Shown in pieces: positions 35,188 through 44,123 of a DNA stretch of 64,000 nt. Position numbers and translations under genes: made by a program. The notes under the pieces are model-generated. The model ran no database searches, was not told the DNA's origin, and worked only from the letters and a program-made list of their open reading frames with translations. The stretch is taken from NCBI GenBank assembly GCA_964451375.1, contig CAYVIN010000010.1, positions 1 through 64,000 on the forward strand, written 5' to 3'. How positions within the stretch are numbered: the stretch's first letter is position 1; the number at the start of each line of letters is the position of its first letter. This DNA is from JAGXQV01 sp964451375. GTDB taxonomy: Bacteria > Pseudomonadota > Gammaproteobacteria > Burkholderiales > Sulfuricellaceae.

Positions 35188-36984
35188 TCATCGCTGCGCC
35201 GAGAAGGAGGATTGTTTGTCGGTCTTCTGCAACATATCCCTTACCAACTGGAGGAAGTTCTCTTTTGCTCCTGGACGCGAAACATAATGACGGCAAAAGC
35301 GGTCATCCCGGCGCGATGGAAGCTCGCCTCTAAGAAAAGCATCAATGGATCGCATCATTGGATCAACACCACTAAAACAATGCACTCTTTTTTCAAGTTC
35401 ATCCAAAGCAACAGACTCGATTTTCAGCACTGAATCCAAGTGAAGAAAAATTTCGACGTCCAGCGAGAGAGATTCATAAAGTGGTTTTGAAGGAAACTCA
35501 ATAATCACGCCCTGAAAGCGGTATCTCTTTATAAACGAGACCAATGGAATATTCCAAAACACTTTCACGTTTCGCAACTTCACTAATCTGTCAAAAACAC
35601 CGCAATTCCACTTATTTGCCCCTGGAAAAGGTTTAACCGCAATTCGTACACCGGATAGTCCTTCCAAATAATCCAACAACCTGATCTGTCTTTCAAAGAG
35701 AGACTCCGCTTTCTCTCTAATCATCCCACCTTCAAACATATGCATGGTATTGGTAATTGGAAACAGCAAATCAAAATCCATCTCACGCTTTGGTGTTTGG
35801 TAAACAGTATTCATCCAGCCGAATGGATGAATGCGGCAGGGCAAATGTTCCCGAGGAGAAATCCGTGCAAGATCTTCTTCGGAGCCCCCCCAAGAAACAA
35901 AATCCGTACATCTCATAAGTTCAGGCATCAATCCGGCATGATATTGACACTCGTTTGGCCCACCATGTTGATAACCAATCACTGGCACTCCATGGCTCAT
36001 CAAGAACTCGAAAAGAATACTGCCAAAACCCGATACGGGCGAGATGCTCCAAATCCCAAAGACAACTGGTCGACGCTCCACTTCGCAACGTAGACCAATC
36101 AATTTGGCAAGGAAGTTTTTCTCCCACAAGCAAAAACTCATTTCACGCAAAATATCATCCGCTAACAAACTGCGCACAATATGCTCACGGGAAATGGTTT
36201 CCTCAGCGCCAAAGCGGTTACGAATATTATCAGCAACCGAATCGAACTCCCTTTGGCCTTTTGTTAATCTTTTGGAACTAAAACTCTCCTCCGAACATAG
36301 AAGCAATTCATTATTTCTGAATCCACGAATTCCAATATCGTGCAAAATCAAGTAAGGGTGGAACATCAATATCCTCCCCCCCTTACCGTCAAAGCCAACT
36401 TTCAACGCGGTGAAAAAGCGTATTGCAATGATATGAAAAGCGTCCACAAGCCGATTCCACGCTCTCCATGGATTATTTTTGGCTAAGTGTATTTTTTGGA
36501 TTATCCGCTGAAGAAATGAGGGTAAATGGGAAATTGACGTTGGGGATGCTGTGGGCGCAACTGACCGAATTTCTATTGCACACCAATCCGGGAGCAATTT
36601 CTTGACTATTTCAGGAAAACGAAAATGTGAGTGGATACAATTATCCAGAACCACATCTGGACACTCCACCGCTGCCCCAATTAAATCCCCAGAACAATAT
36701 TCTAATGCCTGTGCCAAGTTTAAATAAATAGTTGTCTGAATACGTGCTTTGTAAAACGCAAGCGCCAGCGCGAAACGCATTTTCTCCGTTTCCGCTGAGC
36801 GATTCAAAACCGGTGAAATTTCATCGTCAATTTGCTGACAAACTTCGAGCGCTAGCTGCGAACCTCTATCAATATTGCTGGCCACATCAACACTGGATAT
36901 TTGTTCTCCCAGATAGATCGGTGTATCAGAATCAATTCTACGGATAGGCGGATAAAACAAATATTTAGGGATCTTATCAAACAT
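35188..36984 (-). CDS. Large GT-B-like protein of unknown function
   Basis: I do not recognise this 598-residue protein with certainty. A central segment, GVPVIGYQHGGPNECQYH (about 330-350), resembles the junction of GT-B capsule or teichoic-type transferases, as does the later RIAVKPFPGANKW and the ending pattern near FPSKPLYESLSLDVEIF (about 510). It has no signal peptide or clear membrane span. The ATG at 36984 is chosen over the TTG before it. It is A/T-rich relative to the flippase gene next to it. A glycosyltransferase role, analogous to the 630-residue protein at 22592-24484, is a reasonable guess. Confidence 0.6.
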   Translation of the reverse strand: MFDKIPKYLFYPPIRRIDSDTPIYLGEQISSVDVASNIDRGSQLALEVCQQIDDEISPVLNRSAETEKMRFALALAFYKARIQTTIYLNLAQALEYCSGDLIGAAVECPDVVLDNCIHSHFRFPEIVKKLLPDWCAIEIRSVAPTASPTSISHLPSFLQRIIQKIHLAKNNPWRAWNRLVDAFHIIAIRFFTALKVGFDGKGGRILMFHPYLILHDIGIRGFRNNELLLCSEESFSSKRLTKGQREFDSVADNIRNRFGAEETISREHIVRSLLADDILREMSFCLWEKNFLAKLIGLRCEVERRPVVFGIWSISPVSGFGSILFEFLMSHGVPVIGYQHGGPNECQYHAGLMPELMRCTDFVSWGGSEEDLARISPREHLPCRIHPFGWMNTVYQTPKREMDFDLLFPITNTMHMFEGGMIREKAESLFERQIRLLDYLEGLSGVRIAVKPFPGANKWNCGVFDRLVKLRNVKVFWNIPLVSFIKRYRFQGVIIEFPSKPLYESLSLDVEIFLHLDSVLKIESVALDELEKRVHCFSGVDPMMRSIDAFLRGELPSRRDDRFCRHYVSRPGAKENFLQLVRDMLQKTDKQSSFSAQR

Positions 36985-37083
36985 CAATATGATCTCTGTA
37001 AACGCAATTCGCCGTTAGCAATTCCTTGGAAAGTCACAGTCTTCGCGTCACCCAAATTGGTATCAAAACATAGTGGCATGGCG

Positions 37084-38493
37084 TTAACCTTCTTTGTGTA
37101 ACTCCTCGTTCTTGCCGACCTTATAGGCTCCCGTTTTGAGTAGTTTGCCCGCATCCAGTCCGATATTTAATTCCGAACTGCAGCGTGCCAATTCACGTTG
37201 GGTAATATTCTCCAACGCATCATCCGACAGACTGGTCATATTGAGCCGCAAATCCTGACGATCCCCCATGGCAAGGAGATAGGCTTCCTGATCCTTGATA
37301 TATCCCTGTTCGACCGCGAAGTCGTACATACCCGTCCCCGGCTGGGGCAACAGATAACCGGCACTTGGATAGATATTATTGGCAATGCAACAGTCAATGG
37401 TGTCCTTAATGGTCTGCTCAGTTTCATTAGGATAGCCAATAACAATACTAGTCAACGTAGGCAGCCCTGCTTTATTGCAAATGTCAACCTGTCGGGAAAA
37501 CATCTCCGGCTGCACATTTTTGTTCATCCATTTCAGGATATCCGGGTTGGCCGACTCAAGTGAGTAGGAAAGTGCAACGAGCCCTGCCTTCTTGAGCTTA
37601 CGAGCAACTTCAACATGTTCTTCTTTGCTAAAAATACCAGTACGGCAGTCCGCGTCCCAATAGACTTTCATTTCACTAGCTAGCAGCGCATCAGCAAAAG
37701 ATTCAGCCTGCTTGGCGGAAAAAAATGTCAACTCATCGGCAAAAGCAAAATAATTGACTCCGTACTTCTGTTGCAACCATTTCATTTCGGTGATAATCGA
37801 TTGTGGGGAGCGCCAACGATATTTATCTTCACGGAATACTTGGAAGCAGAATGTACAACGGTAAGGACAACCGCGTGCCGTATTCATAGGCATAGCGCGA
37901 ATTTCGTCAGCCGGCATCGGCAGGGGCTCGTTCATCACCCCACGTAAATTCTCGATATATACTTCCACATCAAAAATATCCCAATCAGGAATCGGGATTG
38001 TATCGATATCCTTGATGGCCGGTCGTAGTGGGTTGCGGATAATGCTACCATCCTTCAGGAAATGAATGCCGGGAACAGTTTCCAAGTTGCGGTCTGCGTT
38101 TAGCGCATCAAGAAGATCTACAATGGTTTCATCCCCCTCCCCCATGATGGCGATGTCAGCCCCCGTTTTCGTCAGCAGAATTTCGGAAATTGATGAGGCC
38201 ACTGAATTGCCCACAATGATGCGTGTATCAGGATGAGCTTGCCTGATCATCTGGCTGATCCATTTGATCTTGTTGTAACCGGTGACGATACAACCCATGG
38301 CTACAACATCATAACGGTTAGCCCATAGAAACTGTTCTACTTCATCCGGTGCCTGCGGATGCGCATCAAGATCAAGAAGATCAAACTGGTATCCCGCCCG
38401 CCTCATCGCTGACGTAACGTATGCTAGTCCGATTGGCAACCATTTGCGGGCGGGCGGGGGGCGTAGCGCGATATTAATAACGAGAATCTTCAT
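37084..38493 (-). CDS. Radical SAM protein with B12-binding-like N-terminus
   Basis: The 469-residue protein has an N-terminal Rossmann-like domain (1-135) of the kind that binds cobalamin in B12-dependent radical SAM enzymes. The radical SAM domain has CPYRCTFC with Cys209, Cys213 and Cys216 for the 4Fe-4S cluster. The classic DxHxxG cobalamin ligand motif is not visible in the N-terminal domain, so cobalamin binding is uncertain. Such enzymes methylate unactivated carbons or rearrange sugars. It follows the 598-residue GT-B-like gene region by 99 bp and sits in the A/T-rich part of the locus. Confidence 0.87.
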   Translation of the reverse strand: MKILVINIALRPPPARKWLPIGLAYVTSAMRRAGYQFDLLDLDAHPQAPDEVEQFLWANRYDVVAMGCIVTGYNKIKWISQMIRQAHPDTRIIVGNSVASSISEILLTKTGADIAIMGEGDETIVDLLDALNADRNLETVPGIHFLKDGSIIRNPLRPAIKDIDTIPIPDWDIFDVEVYIENLRGVMNEPLPMPADEIRAMPMNTARGCPYRCTFCFQVFREDKYRWRSPQSIITEMKWLQQKYGVNYFAFADELTFFSAKQAESFADALLASEMKVYWDADCRTGIFSKEEHVEVARKLKKAGLVALSYSLESANPDILKWMNKNVQPEMFSRQVDICNKAGLPTLTSIVIGYPNETEQTIKDTIDCCIANNIYPSAGYLLPQPGTGMYDFAVEQGYIKDQEAYLLAMGDRQDLRLNMTSLSDDALENITQRELARCSSELNIGLDAGKLLKTGAYKVGKNEELHKEG

Positions 38494-38529
38494 TAACACA
38501 AACTTTCTTTTGTTGCCTGATACACATAC

Positions 38530-39282
38530 TTAAGCTGACTTCTTGATAATGATTAGATAAATATCAGTCAGCATCCCCGTTCCATTTAGAATAATACGTC
38601 CCCTTTCTAGGGTTTTCAGGGTATAGCTCCTGATTGGCTTTTCTGCTGAAGTAGTTAAGTCAATAGACAGATTAAAGGGAATCACTCGAATATCTTGGGT
38701 AAACTGGCATAAATACTCATGTACCCTCTTTAATGAAAAATTATTCAGCCCTGATTCCCAATCAATTTTCCCGGCAGCATTATTCCTATATCGCATAATC
38801 ACATCTACATCAAAGCTGTTGAACATGCCAAATACCACGCCAACGCCTCCGGGCATAACATGTCTCATCATGGTTTGCAATGGTTTCTCATATTGATCAA
38901 AGATGGAAAGCACCCCCTGCATTAACACGACATCAAATTGTTGATTAAGATCGAAATCTCGCGCGTCTCCCTCAACAACATTAACTCCGGCTAGAGATTC
39001 CTCTTTGCGAGCAAGATCAATTAACTCTCTTGAATACTCTAGGCCTGTATACAGGACATCTGGAGCAACTTCTTTCATGAAAGAGATAAACTCACCTTTT
39101 GCGCAGCCGATATCAAGCACCGCAGTAGCCTGATCTAAATATGGCCGAATGTAATTACGAACAAAGGAAAATCTTTCATATCCCTTATATTGCTCAAATG
39201 TCTGCAACAAATAGGGCTCTTGCGACTCATTTTTCTCACCCATATTTGGGAATGGCAACACGCTATCCTCTTTTTCATTCAT
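38530..39282 (-). CDS. SAM-dependent methyltransferase
   Basis: The 250-residue class I methyltransferase has motif I AVLDIGCAKGEFISF (about 57-70), the acidic GLEYSRE and motif III FDVVLMQGVLSIFDQ. The N-terminal 40 residues are polar. The ATG at 39282 is preceded by AGGTAG and GGAGG-like sequence; an ATG six codons upstream lacks one. It lies in the A/T-rich block between the radical SAM gene and another methyltransferase gene. Substrate unknown. Confidence 0.83.
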   Translation of the reverse strand: MNEKEDSVLPFPNMGEKNESQEPYLLQTFEQYKGYERFSFVRNYIRPYLDQATAVLDIGCAKGEFISFMKEVAPDVLYTGLEYSRELIDLARKEESLAGVNVVEGDARDFDLNQQFDVVLMQGVLSIFDQYEKPLQTMMRHVMPGGVGVVFGMFNSFDVDVIMRYRNNAAGKIDWESGLNNFSLKRVHEYLCQFTQDIRVIPFNLSIDLTTSAEKPIRSYTLKTLERGRIILNGTGMLTDIYLIIIKKSA

Positions 39283-39350
39283 TATGCTACCTACCTCCAT
39301 ATTCTTTTCAATGACATCTTACAATAATTTTTTAAATCAATATGTTGCAA

Positions 39351-40034
39351 TCATCGACGTCGTCCAACGAAGGTGTAGTGGAAGTCACTGCCTTCGTCTT
39401 CCCGATAATGTGCATCGTAATAACCAATATGAAGTGGCTCAAACATGGGAAATCGGCTCCTGAGGTGTTCCTCGTCACGCGTGAAATTTACGAAATAATC
39501 CTTGATCTTGAAACGTGGAGTATCAATCTCCACACAGCGCATACCGTCTTGTGCTGGAGTTGAGTTGGCAAAATACCAGTTCCGCTCGCCCATCATAGTC
39601 ACATAAAACAGGGCTCTGGGCTTCATCTGGCTGTGAATAGATTCCAGACAGACTTGCATATCCACATCAGCAAGGTAATACATGCTCTGAATCGAGGTCA
39701 CCAGTTCGAAATCCCTGTCAAAGTACCGCTGGCCTGACCTAGGGGTCGGCGCGACAACTCGGAAATTTTCAGCTGAGTCTGGCACACGCTCCTGAGAGCG
39801 ATGGATATTAGTCTCACTGATATCAACCCCGTAAACGTCAAGCCCTTGGGAACGAAAGTATGCGCAAGTCGCACCCGCACCACATCCGAAATCCAACATA
39901 GCAGGTTGCACTTTAGACTTTGGAAGTTGATCACGTAATATCCGCTGGTAAACACGGAAAACGAAACTTTCGATGTTCGGGGCATCATAACCCTTGCGAA
40001 AATAATTCAGATTGGCATTTAGATATTCAAACAT
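39351..40034 (-). CDS. SAM-dependent methyltransferase
   Basis: The 227-residue class I methyltransferase has motif I MLDFGCGAGATCAYF (about 46-60), DVYGVDISE and motif III FELVTSIQSMYYLAD. It is the second of two adjacent methyltransferases upstream of the radical SAM gene, and the two share little beyond the common fold. It lies 59 bp downstream of the N-acetyl-sugar amidotransferase gene. Substrate unknown. Confidence 0.83.
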   Translation of the reverse strand: MFEYLNANLNYFRKGYDAPNIESFVFRVYQRILRDQLPKSKVQPAMLDFGCGAGATCAYFRSQGLDVYGVDISETNIHRSQERVPDSAENFRVVAPTPRSGQRYFDRDFELVTSIQSMYYLADVDMQVCLESIHSQMKPRALFYVTMMGERNWYFANSTPAQDGMRCVEIDTPRFKIKDYFVNFTRDEEHLRSRFPMFEPLHIGYYDAHYREDEGSDFHYTFVGRRR

Positions 40035-40093
40035 ATAATTTCCTAGTAATTTGACGGTGGTTGTTGTCTTAGTGACAGCAAATTTTGATCACA

Positions 40094-41227
40094 TCATCCA
40101 ACATATTGATCATCAAGATGATCGGGAATGAACCAATTACCTAGGACATCCTTACCCCAGATTTGTCGGTTCCGGTAATGCTCCACCACTCCCCGGTATC
40201 GCTCATGAGTGATACCGACAAGTTCGACAAAGTCATCCACAAAATAGGCCGAAGGCTCCACCAGATCATGCTTTCTGACTAAGGCCTTAGCGGCTTCACG
40301 CGTCAACCGGCCATTGCGTATATCCTCACAGGCATGGTCGGTAGCGCGCCCGTAACCGAATTTGAGCACTTTGAAATATTGGTGAATTCGATTGATCTTT
40401 TCGTCAATGCCGACATAGTTCCGATAAGTGCCTTCACCTGGCTGCGGCAGGGACTCAAAGCCGTATTGCTGCGCAATCCGCAAATTTTCCTCGGAATCCC
40501 AATGGAAATAGTGGCTGCAAAAAACGGCTTGTGTGTCTGATTCGGCGAACTCATCAGGATAATCGTAAGGAAGCAGTTCCTCGTAGGATATGCCATACTT
40601 TTTCGCCACCACCTTCGGTGTGTTGCCCGCGTTGGCGGCATAATTTTCAAACCAAGCGCGCGTCATCTTGTGGCTTGCCGCCTCACCTGCTTCACCGCTG
40701 TATTCAAAAGCCGAATTCTCCCCCAACAGCACCAGAGGGATATCAAAACGCGCAGCCACTCTCAGCGGAAAGGCATGTAGCATGGTATGGCTGAGCAAAT
40801 CCGGATCGCCGAAATCCTCAAACCCCAGGCGCACCAGATTTCTGTGCAGCGGCTGATTGGGCGTATAGATGAACAGACTTGCGCCCATTCGGGGAATACA
40901 GGCAAGGTTCCTGTGGCCGATTTCAGTCTTGATTCCGTAGTCCACATTCACCGCCAATATCCGCAAATCTTGTCCAAGTAGCCGGTGTACTTGAGTAATA
41001 CTGTCCTTACCGCCGCTGACAGGCACCAAAGCGTCGTATAGCGGGGCTTTGCGTGATTTAATTTCCGCAATCAGACCTTCAAACTCCCTCCCTCTGGCGG
41101 CCCAGTCGATGCCATTTTCAGCCTGATTTTTGCGTTCATGGGCAACACAAGCCGAACAAACCCCTTCGTCATTAAACTTGATATAGGGTTTTGTATCAGG
41201 CAGCAGACATTTTGCGCAATACTTCAT
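40094..41227 (-). CDS. N-acetyl sugar amidotransferase (WbpG/WbuX/PseA type)
   Basis: The 377-residue protein has two CxxC pairs (Cys4/Cys7 and Cys24/Cys27) that bind zinc, and an ATP pyrophosphatase PP-loop PVSGGKDS (69-76). The family adenylates a C2-acetamido group and replaces its oxygen by nitrogen to form an acetamidino sugar. In well-studied systems ammonia is supplied by a HisH/HisF-like pair encoded next door. No such genes are present in this window. It lies 3 bp downstream of an acyltransferase gene and near two asparagine-synthase homologues. Confidence 0.88.
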   Translation of the reverse strand: MKYCAKCLLPDTKPYIKFNDEGVCSACVAHERKNQAENGIDWAARGREFEGLIAEIKSRKAPLYDALVPVSGGKDSITQVHRLLGQDLRILAVNVDYGIKTEIGHRNLACIPRMGASLFIYTPNQPLHRNLVRLGFEDFGDPDLLSHTMLHAFPLRVAARFDIPLVLLGENSAFEYSGEAGEAASHKMTRAWFENYAANAGNTPKVVAKKYGISYEELLPYDYPDEFAESDTQAVFCSHYFHWDSEENLRIAQQYGFESLPQPGEGTYRNYVGIDEKINRIHQYFKVLKFGYGRATDHACEDIRNGRLTREAAKALVRKHDLVEPSAYFVDDFVELVGITHERYRGVVEHYRNRQIWGKDVLGNWFIPDHLDDQYVG

Positions 41228-41230
41228 GAC

Positions 41231-41857
41231 TCACTTCCTTTCCGCAATTTTTCGCGCGGGAATTCCCACGTAGATACCAAATTCCTCTGTGTCTTTGGTT
41301 ACCACCGAATGCGCGCCGATGATGGTTCCTTTGGCAAGGCGAACGCCTTTATTGATTACCACGTTTGCTCCGGTCCAACAGCCTTCTTCTATAAAGACCG
41401 GGGCATGCATGAATCCCTGCTCGCGGATAAATTTGTCTCTTGCAAACAGGTGGTCATTCGCATTGATGCTTGCACGTGGGCCAATGACACTCATGCGTCC
41501 GATGCGGATATCCGCGCCACCGTTGATTATGGCGAAGGCTGTAACAATCGCGCCCTCCTCAACCTCAATGGTTCCATCGCGAGCCGACACAAAGCGACAA
41601 TCCCGCTCAATGGTGACATTGTTGCCAAAAACAATTCTGCCATTCTCCCGATTACGCAAATCGATATTGCCTAGGATGGATACATTGGCGCCAATTACGA
41701 TATTGCCGGCTTTGCCGCGAATTTTGAGTTTTGGTACGCCTTCAATATAGAAATTTCTGCCGATTCTGAGGCCATAGATACCCAGAATCAATTTGATCAG
41801 ACGACTATGTAATGTCCAGTAACGGGGCCCGAAAATAAGGGCAAGGAAGTCAAACAT
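41231..41857 (-). CDS. Left-handed beta-helix acyltransferase
   Basis: The 208-residue protein has an N-terminal hydrophobic/basic helix (1-30) and then hexapeptide repeats of the left-handed beta-helix (IVIGANVSI, IVFGNNVTI, IRIGRMSVIGPRASI, WTGANVVINKGVRLAKGTIIGAHSVV). His in INANDHLF is the likely catalytic residue. It belongs to the WbbJ/CysE group and probably O- or N-acetylates a sugar. ATG at 41857 and GTG at 41860 are adjacent possible starts. It lies 30 bp downstream of the second asparagine-synthase gene. Confidence 0.88.
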   Translation of the reverse strand: MFDFLALIFGPRYWTLHSRLIKLILGIYGLRIGRNFYIEGVPKLKIRGKAGNIVIGANVSILGNIDLRNRENGRIVFGNNVTIERDCRFVSARDGTIEVEEGAIVTAFAIINGGADIRIGRMSVIGPRASINANDHLFARDKFIREQGFMHAPVFIEEGCWTGANVVINKGVRLAKGTIIGAHSVVTKDTEEFGIYVGIPARKIAERK

Positions 41858-41887
41858 CACAATACCAAACTGTGTTTGTCAAAGCAG

Positions 41888-43726
41888 TCATTGTTCCGCC
41901 ACCGAATCCAGAAACACGCGCGCACTCAACAAATAGAACACAAACAAATTCGTATGATGATCCATATCTGCCTGCCCAAGTAACGACTCCATCACACTAC
42001 GGCTCATCAAATCGTAAAAAGGACTCTCATCCAGCAAATACGCCCGCACCTGCGGATCCGCCAAATCCAGCAAATCAAGGAGGGGGGCATTGAAACCCAT
42101 CTTGCTGCGGTTGTCCAGAATCGCATCCGGCACAATCCCGCGTAACGCTTCCCGTAACACCGCCTTCGCCGCACCGTTCCTGATCAGATGTCGGGTGGGG
42201 ATACTGTTGCAATATTCAAATAACCGCCGGTCGAGATAGGGAGAACGATTTTCAAGCGAAAAATACATGGCGTTGAGGTCTTCCTCGTGCAGCGGCGGTG
42301 GAATGGTCTCCACGAACAACTCATTCAGCATCCGGTTCCTCAGCAATCCGACGCTGTAATCCCTTTCCACAAATGGTTCAGACCACTTTTCCCTCAAATA
42401 ACCGGCATTAACATCGGCGTTCATGTAAAGGTGGCGCCTGTCGTCCGGCCACGTTTCAAAATGGAACGGGTCTTTTAGCAATGGATTCTGGGTAATCGGT
42501 TCGATGTACCGCCGCCAGTCGCCGAGAGACTGCTGGAACTCGGCGTCGGGGACATTGCCATAGATTTCCGCCAGATAAAACAACTGGTGATCATAATATC
42601 CCGAGAATAATTCATCCGCCCCGGTGCCACTGATGACGACCTTGTAGCCCTGCTCGGCAATGGCTTCCATCATCAGCCAATGGGTATAGGCGGAAACAGT
42701 ATAAACGGGGGCGTCGTGATATTCGGTCAGGCGTTTCAACTTGGTTAGAAAATGATTGGTATCGAGATGAATCGCGCGATGCTGCAACCCTTGTTCCCGT
42801 ACCGCCAAATCCACCATATCCTGCTCTGCATAACGGCCATGGCGATTGACGATGGTAAAACCATGCACTTCATGACCAAAATGGTTATGTGCAATACTAA
42901 TCAGTCCGTTTGAATCCACCCCGCCACTCATACAAAAAGCCAACGGGACATCGGCACGCAAACGTATTTTTACAGCGTCCAACAGGGTGGCTCTTGCACC
43001 TTCGACAGCTTCCGCAAAAGTCATAGTTGGATTGATTGTGATTTCCGGCCGCCAATAGCGGCAAGGAACACCCACTTTTTGGGATGTGATCTCCATCACG
43101 GCACCAGCGGGAAGCTCCCTTACTCCCTGGAAAAAGGTTTCCCCGGTTTTATACAGCGATCGGTAACCGTTCACCATGTAGCGGAGAATCTGGTTCCGAT
43201 TAACTTGCAGACGTTCGCCAAGCAGGGCCGCGATGAATTTGACCTCAGACGCAAAATAGACACCGTCGGGAGTCTCGAACAAATACAGCGGCTTCTCTCC
43301 GAATCGGTCGCGGCAGAGCTTTAGAACCCCGCTTTCCTCGTCGAAATAGGCAAAGGCCCACATGCCCTCACACAAATCCAAAGCATCGGCACCCAAACCA
43401 ACCAGCAGATAAAGCAACGTTTCAGTGTCGCCGGCTGTGGTCAATACACCAAACTTCTCGGCTGTCGATTTCAGTTCAAGAAAGTTGTACAACTCGCCGT
43501 TCAACGCGATGACCTTGCCCGCCCGCTGGAGAGGCTGATTAGAGCGCGGGTCGAGATCAATAATGCTCAGACGGCTATGCAGTAAACAAAGTGATTTTCC
43601 CGATGCAACTTGTTTACGGTACACCCCGTTAGCATTCGGCCCACGCCGGCGCATCAAGGAAAGACAATGCGCAACCTGCTGGTCATCAGGCGCAGAAAAC
43701 CCATAAAAACCGGCAATCCCACACAT
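41888..43726 (-). CDS. Asparagine synthase-type amidotransferase 2 (divergent)
   Basis: The 612-residue protein has an intact class II glutaminase domain (Cys2) and a synthetase domain with PP-loop SGGVDS (267-272). The usual SGEG/SGDG motif of the synthetase site reads SGTGADE: the acidic residue (Glu348 in E. coli AsnB) is Thr369. The segment that is DEPFAD-SSQIPT in copy 1 is replaced by HDAPVYTVSAYTHWLM. These changes suggest a substrate other than aspartate. It is a diverged tandem relative of the gene at 44124-45959, with a 129-residue gene between them. Confidence 0.9.
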   Translation of the reverse strand: MCGIAGFYGFSAPDDQQVAHCLSLMRRRGPNANGVYRKQVASGKSLCLLHSRLSIIDLDPRSNQPLQRAGKVIALNGELYNFLELKSTAEKFGVLTTAGDTETLLYLLVGLGADALDLCEGMWAFAYFDEESGVLKLCRDRFGEKPLYLFETPDGVYFASEVKFIAALLGERLQVNRNQILRYMVNGYRSLYKTGETFFQGVRELPAGAVMEITSQKVGVPCRYWRPEITINPTMTFAEAVEGARATLLDAVKIRLRADVPLAFCMSGGVDSNGLISIAHNHFGHEVHGFTIVNRHGRYAEQDMVDLAVREQGLQHRAIHLDTNHFLTKLKRLTEYHDAPVYTVSAYTHWLMMEAIAEQGYKVVISGTGADELFSGYYDHQLFYLAEIYGNVPDAEFQQSLGDWRRYIEPITQNPLLKDPFHFETWPDDRRHLYMNADVNAGYLREKWSEPFVERDYSVGLLRNRMLNELFVETIPPPLHEEDLNAMYFSLENRSPYLDRRLFEYCNSIPTRHLIRNGAAKAVLREALRGIVPDAILDNRSKMGFNAPLLDLLDLADPQVRAYLLDESPFYDLMSRSVMESLLGQADMDHHTNLFVFYLLSARVFLDSVAEQ

Positions 43727-43732
43727 TGAGCG

Positions 43733-44122
43733 TTATCGTTTCTCTTTAAAGTTGTCCAGGTTGTTTTCAATCGCCGTCAGAGTGGCGTCGTCCAGCCAAA
43801 GGACAACGTACATTCCGGCACACTTCAGATATTCCTCAAACGCTTTTTCGCCCCCGTCTTCCACCAAGTGAATGTAGTAACGTTTCTGCGAGCTGCTCAC
43901 CAGTGCTGGGCGCAAGCCTTTTGCCGGTAGCCGACCATTCAGGGAGGGCGTCGCGTAATATCCCCACGCCTTTCGAGCGACATCAAATTCACTGCCTGAT
44001 GGTGCGTAAAAGGTTATTTGTTCATCAGGCTGAAGCTCAATCCGAGCGCAATCGGAGATCATGAAACGCCCGCTGCCATCTGCGTCAAAGCGGCGCGGCG
44101 GATTAAGGGGAAAAAATTTCAT
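43733..44122 (-). CDS. Unknown 129-residue protein between two AsnB homologues
   Basis: I do not recognise this protein. It starts MKFFPLNPPRRFD and is rich in beta-forming segments (GRFMISDCARIELQP, EQITFYAPSG, KRYYIHLVED) with a hydrophobic strand MYVVLWLDD near the end. It has no signal peptide or membrane span. The longer frame (141 codons) would overlap the upstream gene, so the ATG at 44122, one base after the stop of copy 3, is preferred. Tight packing between two related amidotransferase genes (gaps of 1 and 6 bp) suggests it works with them. Confidence 0.75.
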   Translation of the reverse strand: MKFFPLNPPRRFDADGSGRFMISDCARIELQPDEQITFYAPSGSEFDVARKAWGYYATPSLNGRLPAKGLRPALVSSSQKRYYIHLVEDGGEKAFEEYLKCAGMYVVLWLDDATLTAIENNLDNFKEKR

Positions 44123-44123
44123 C

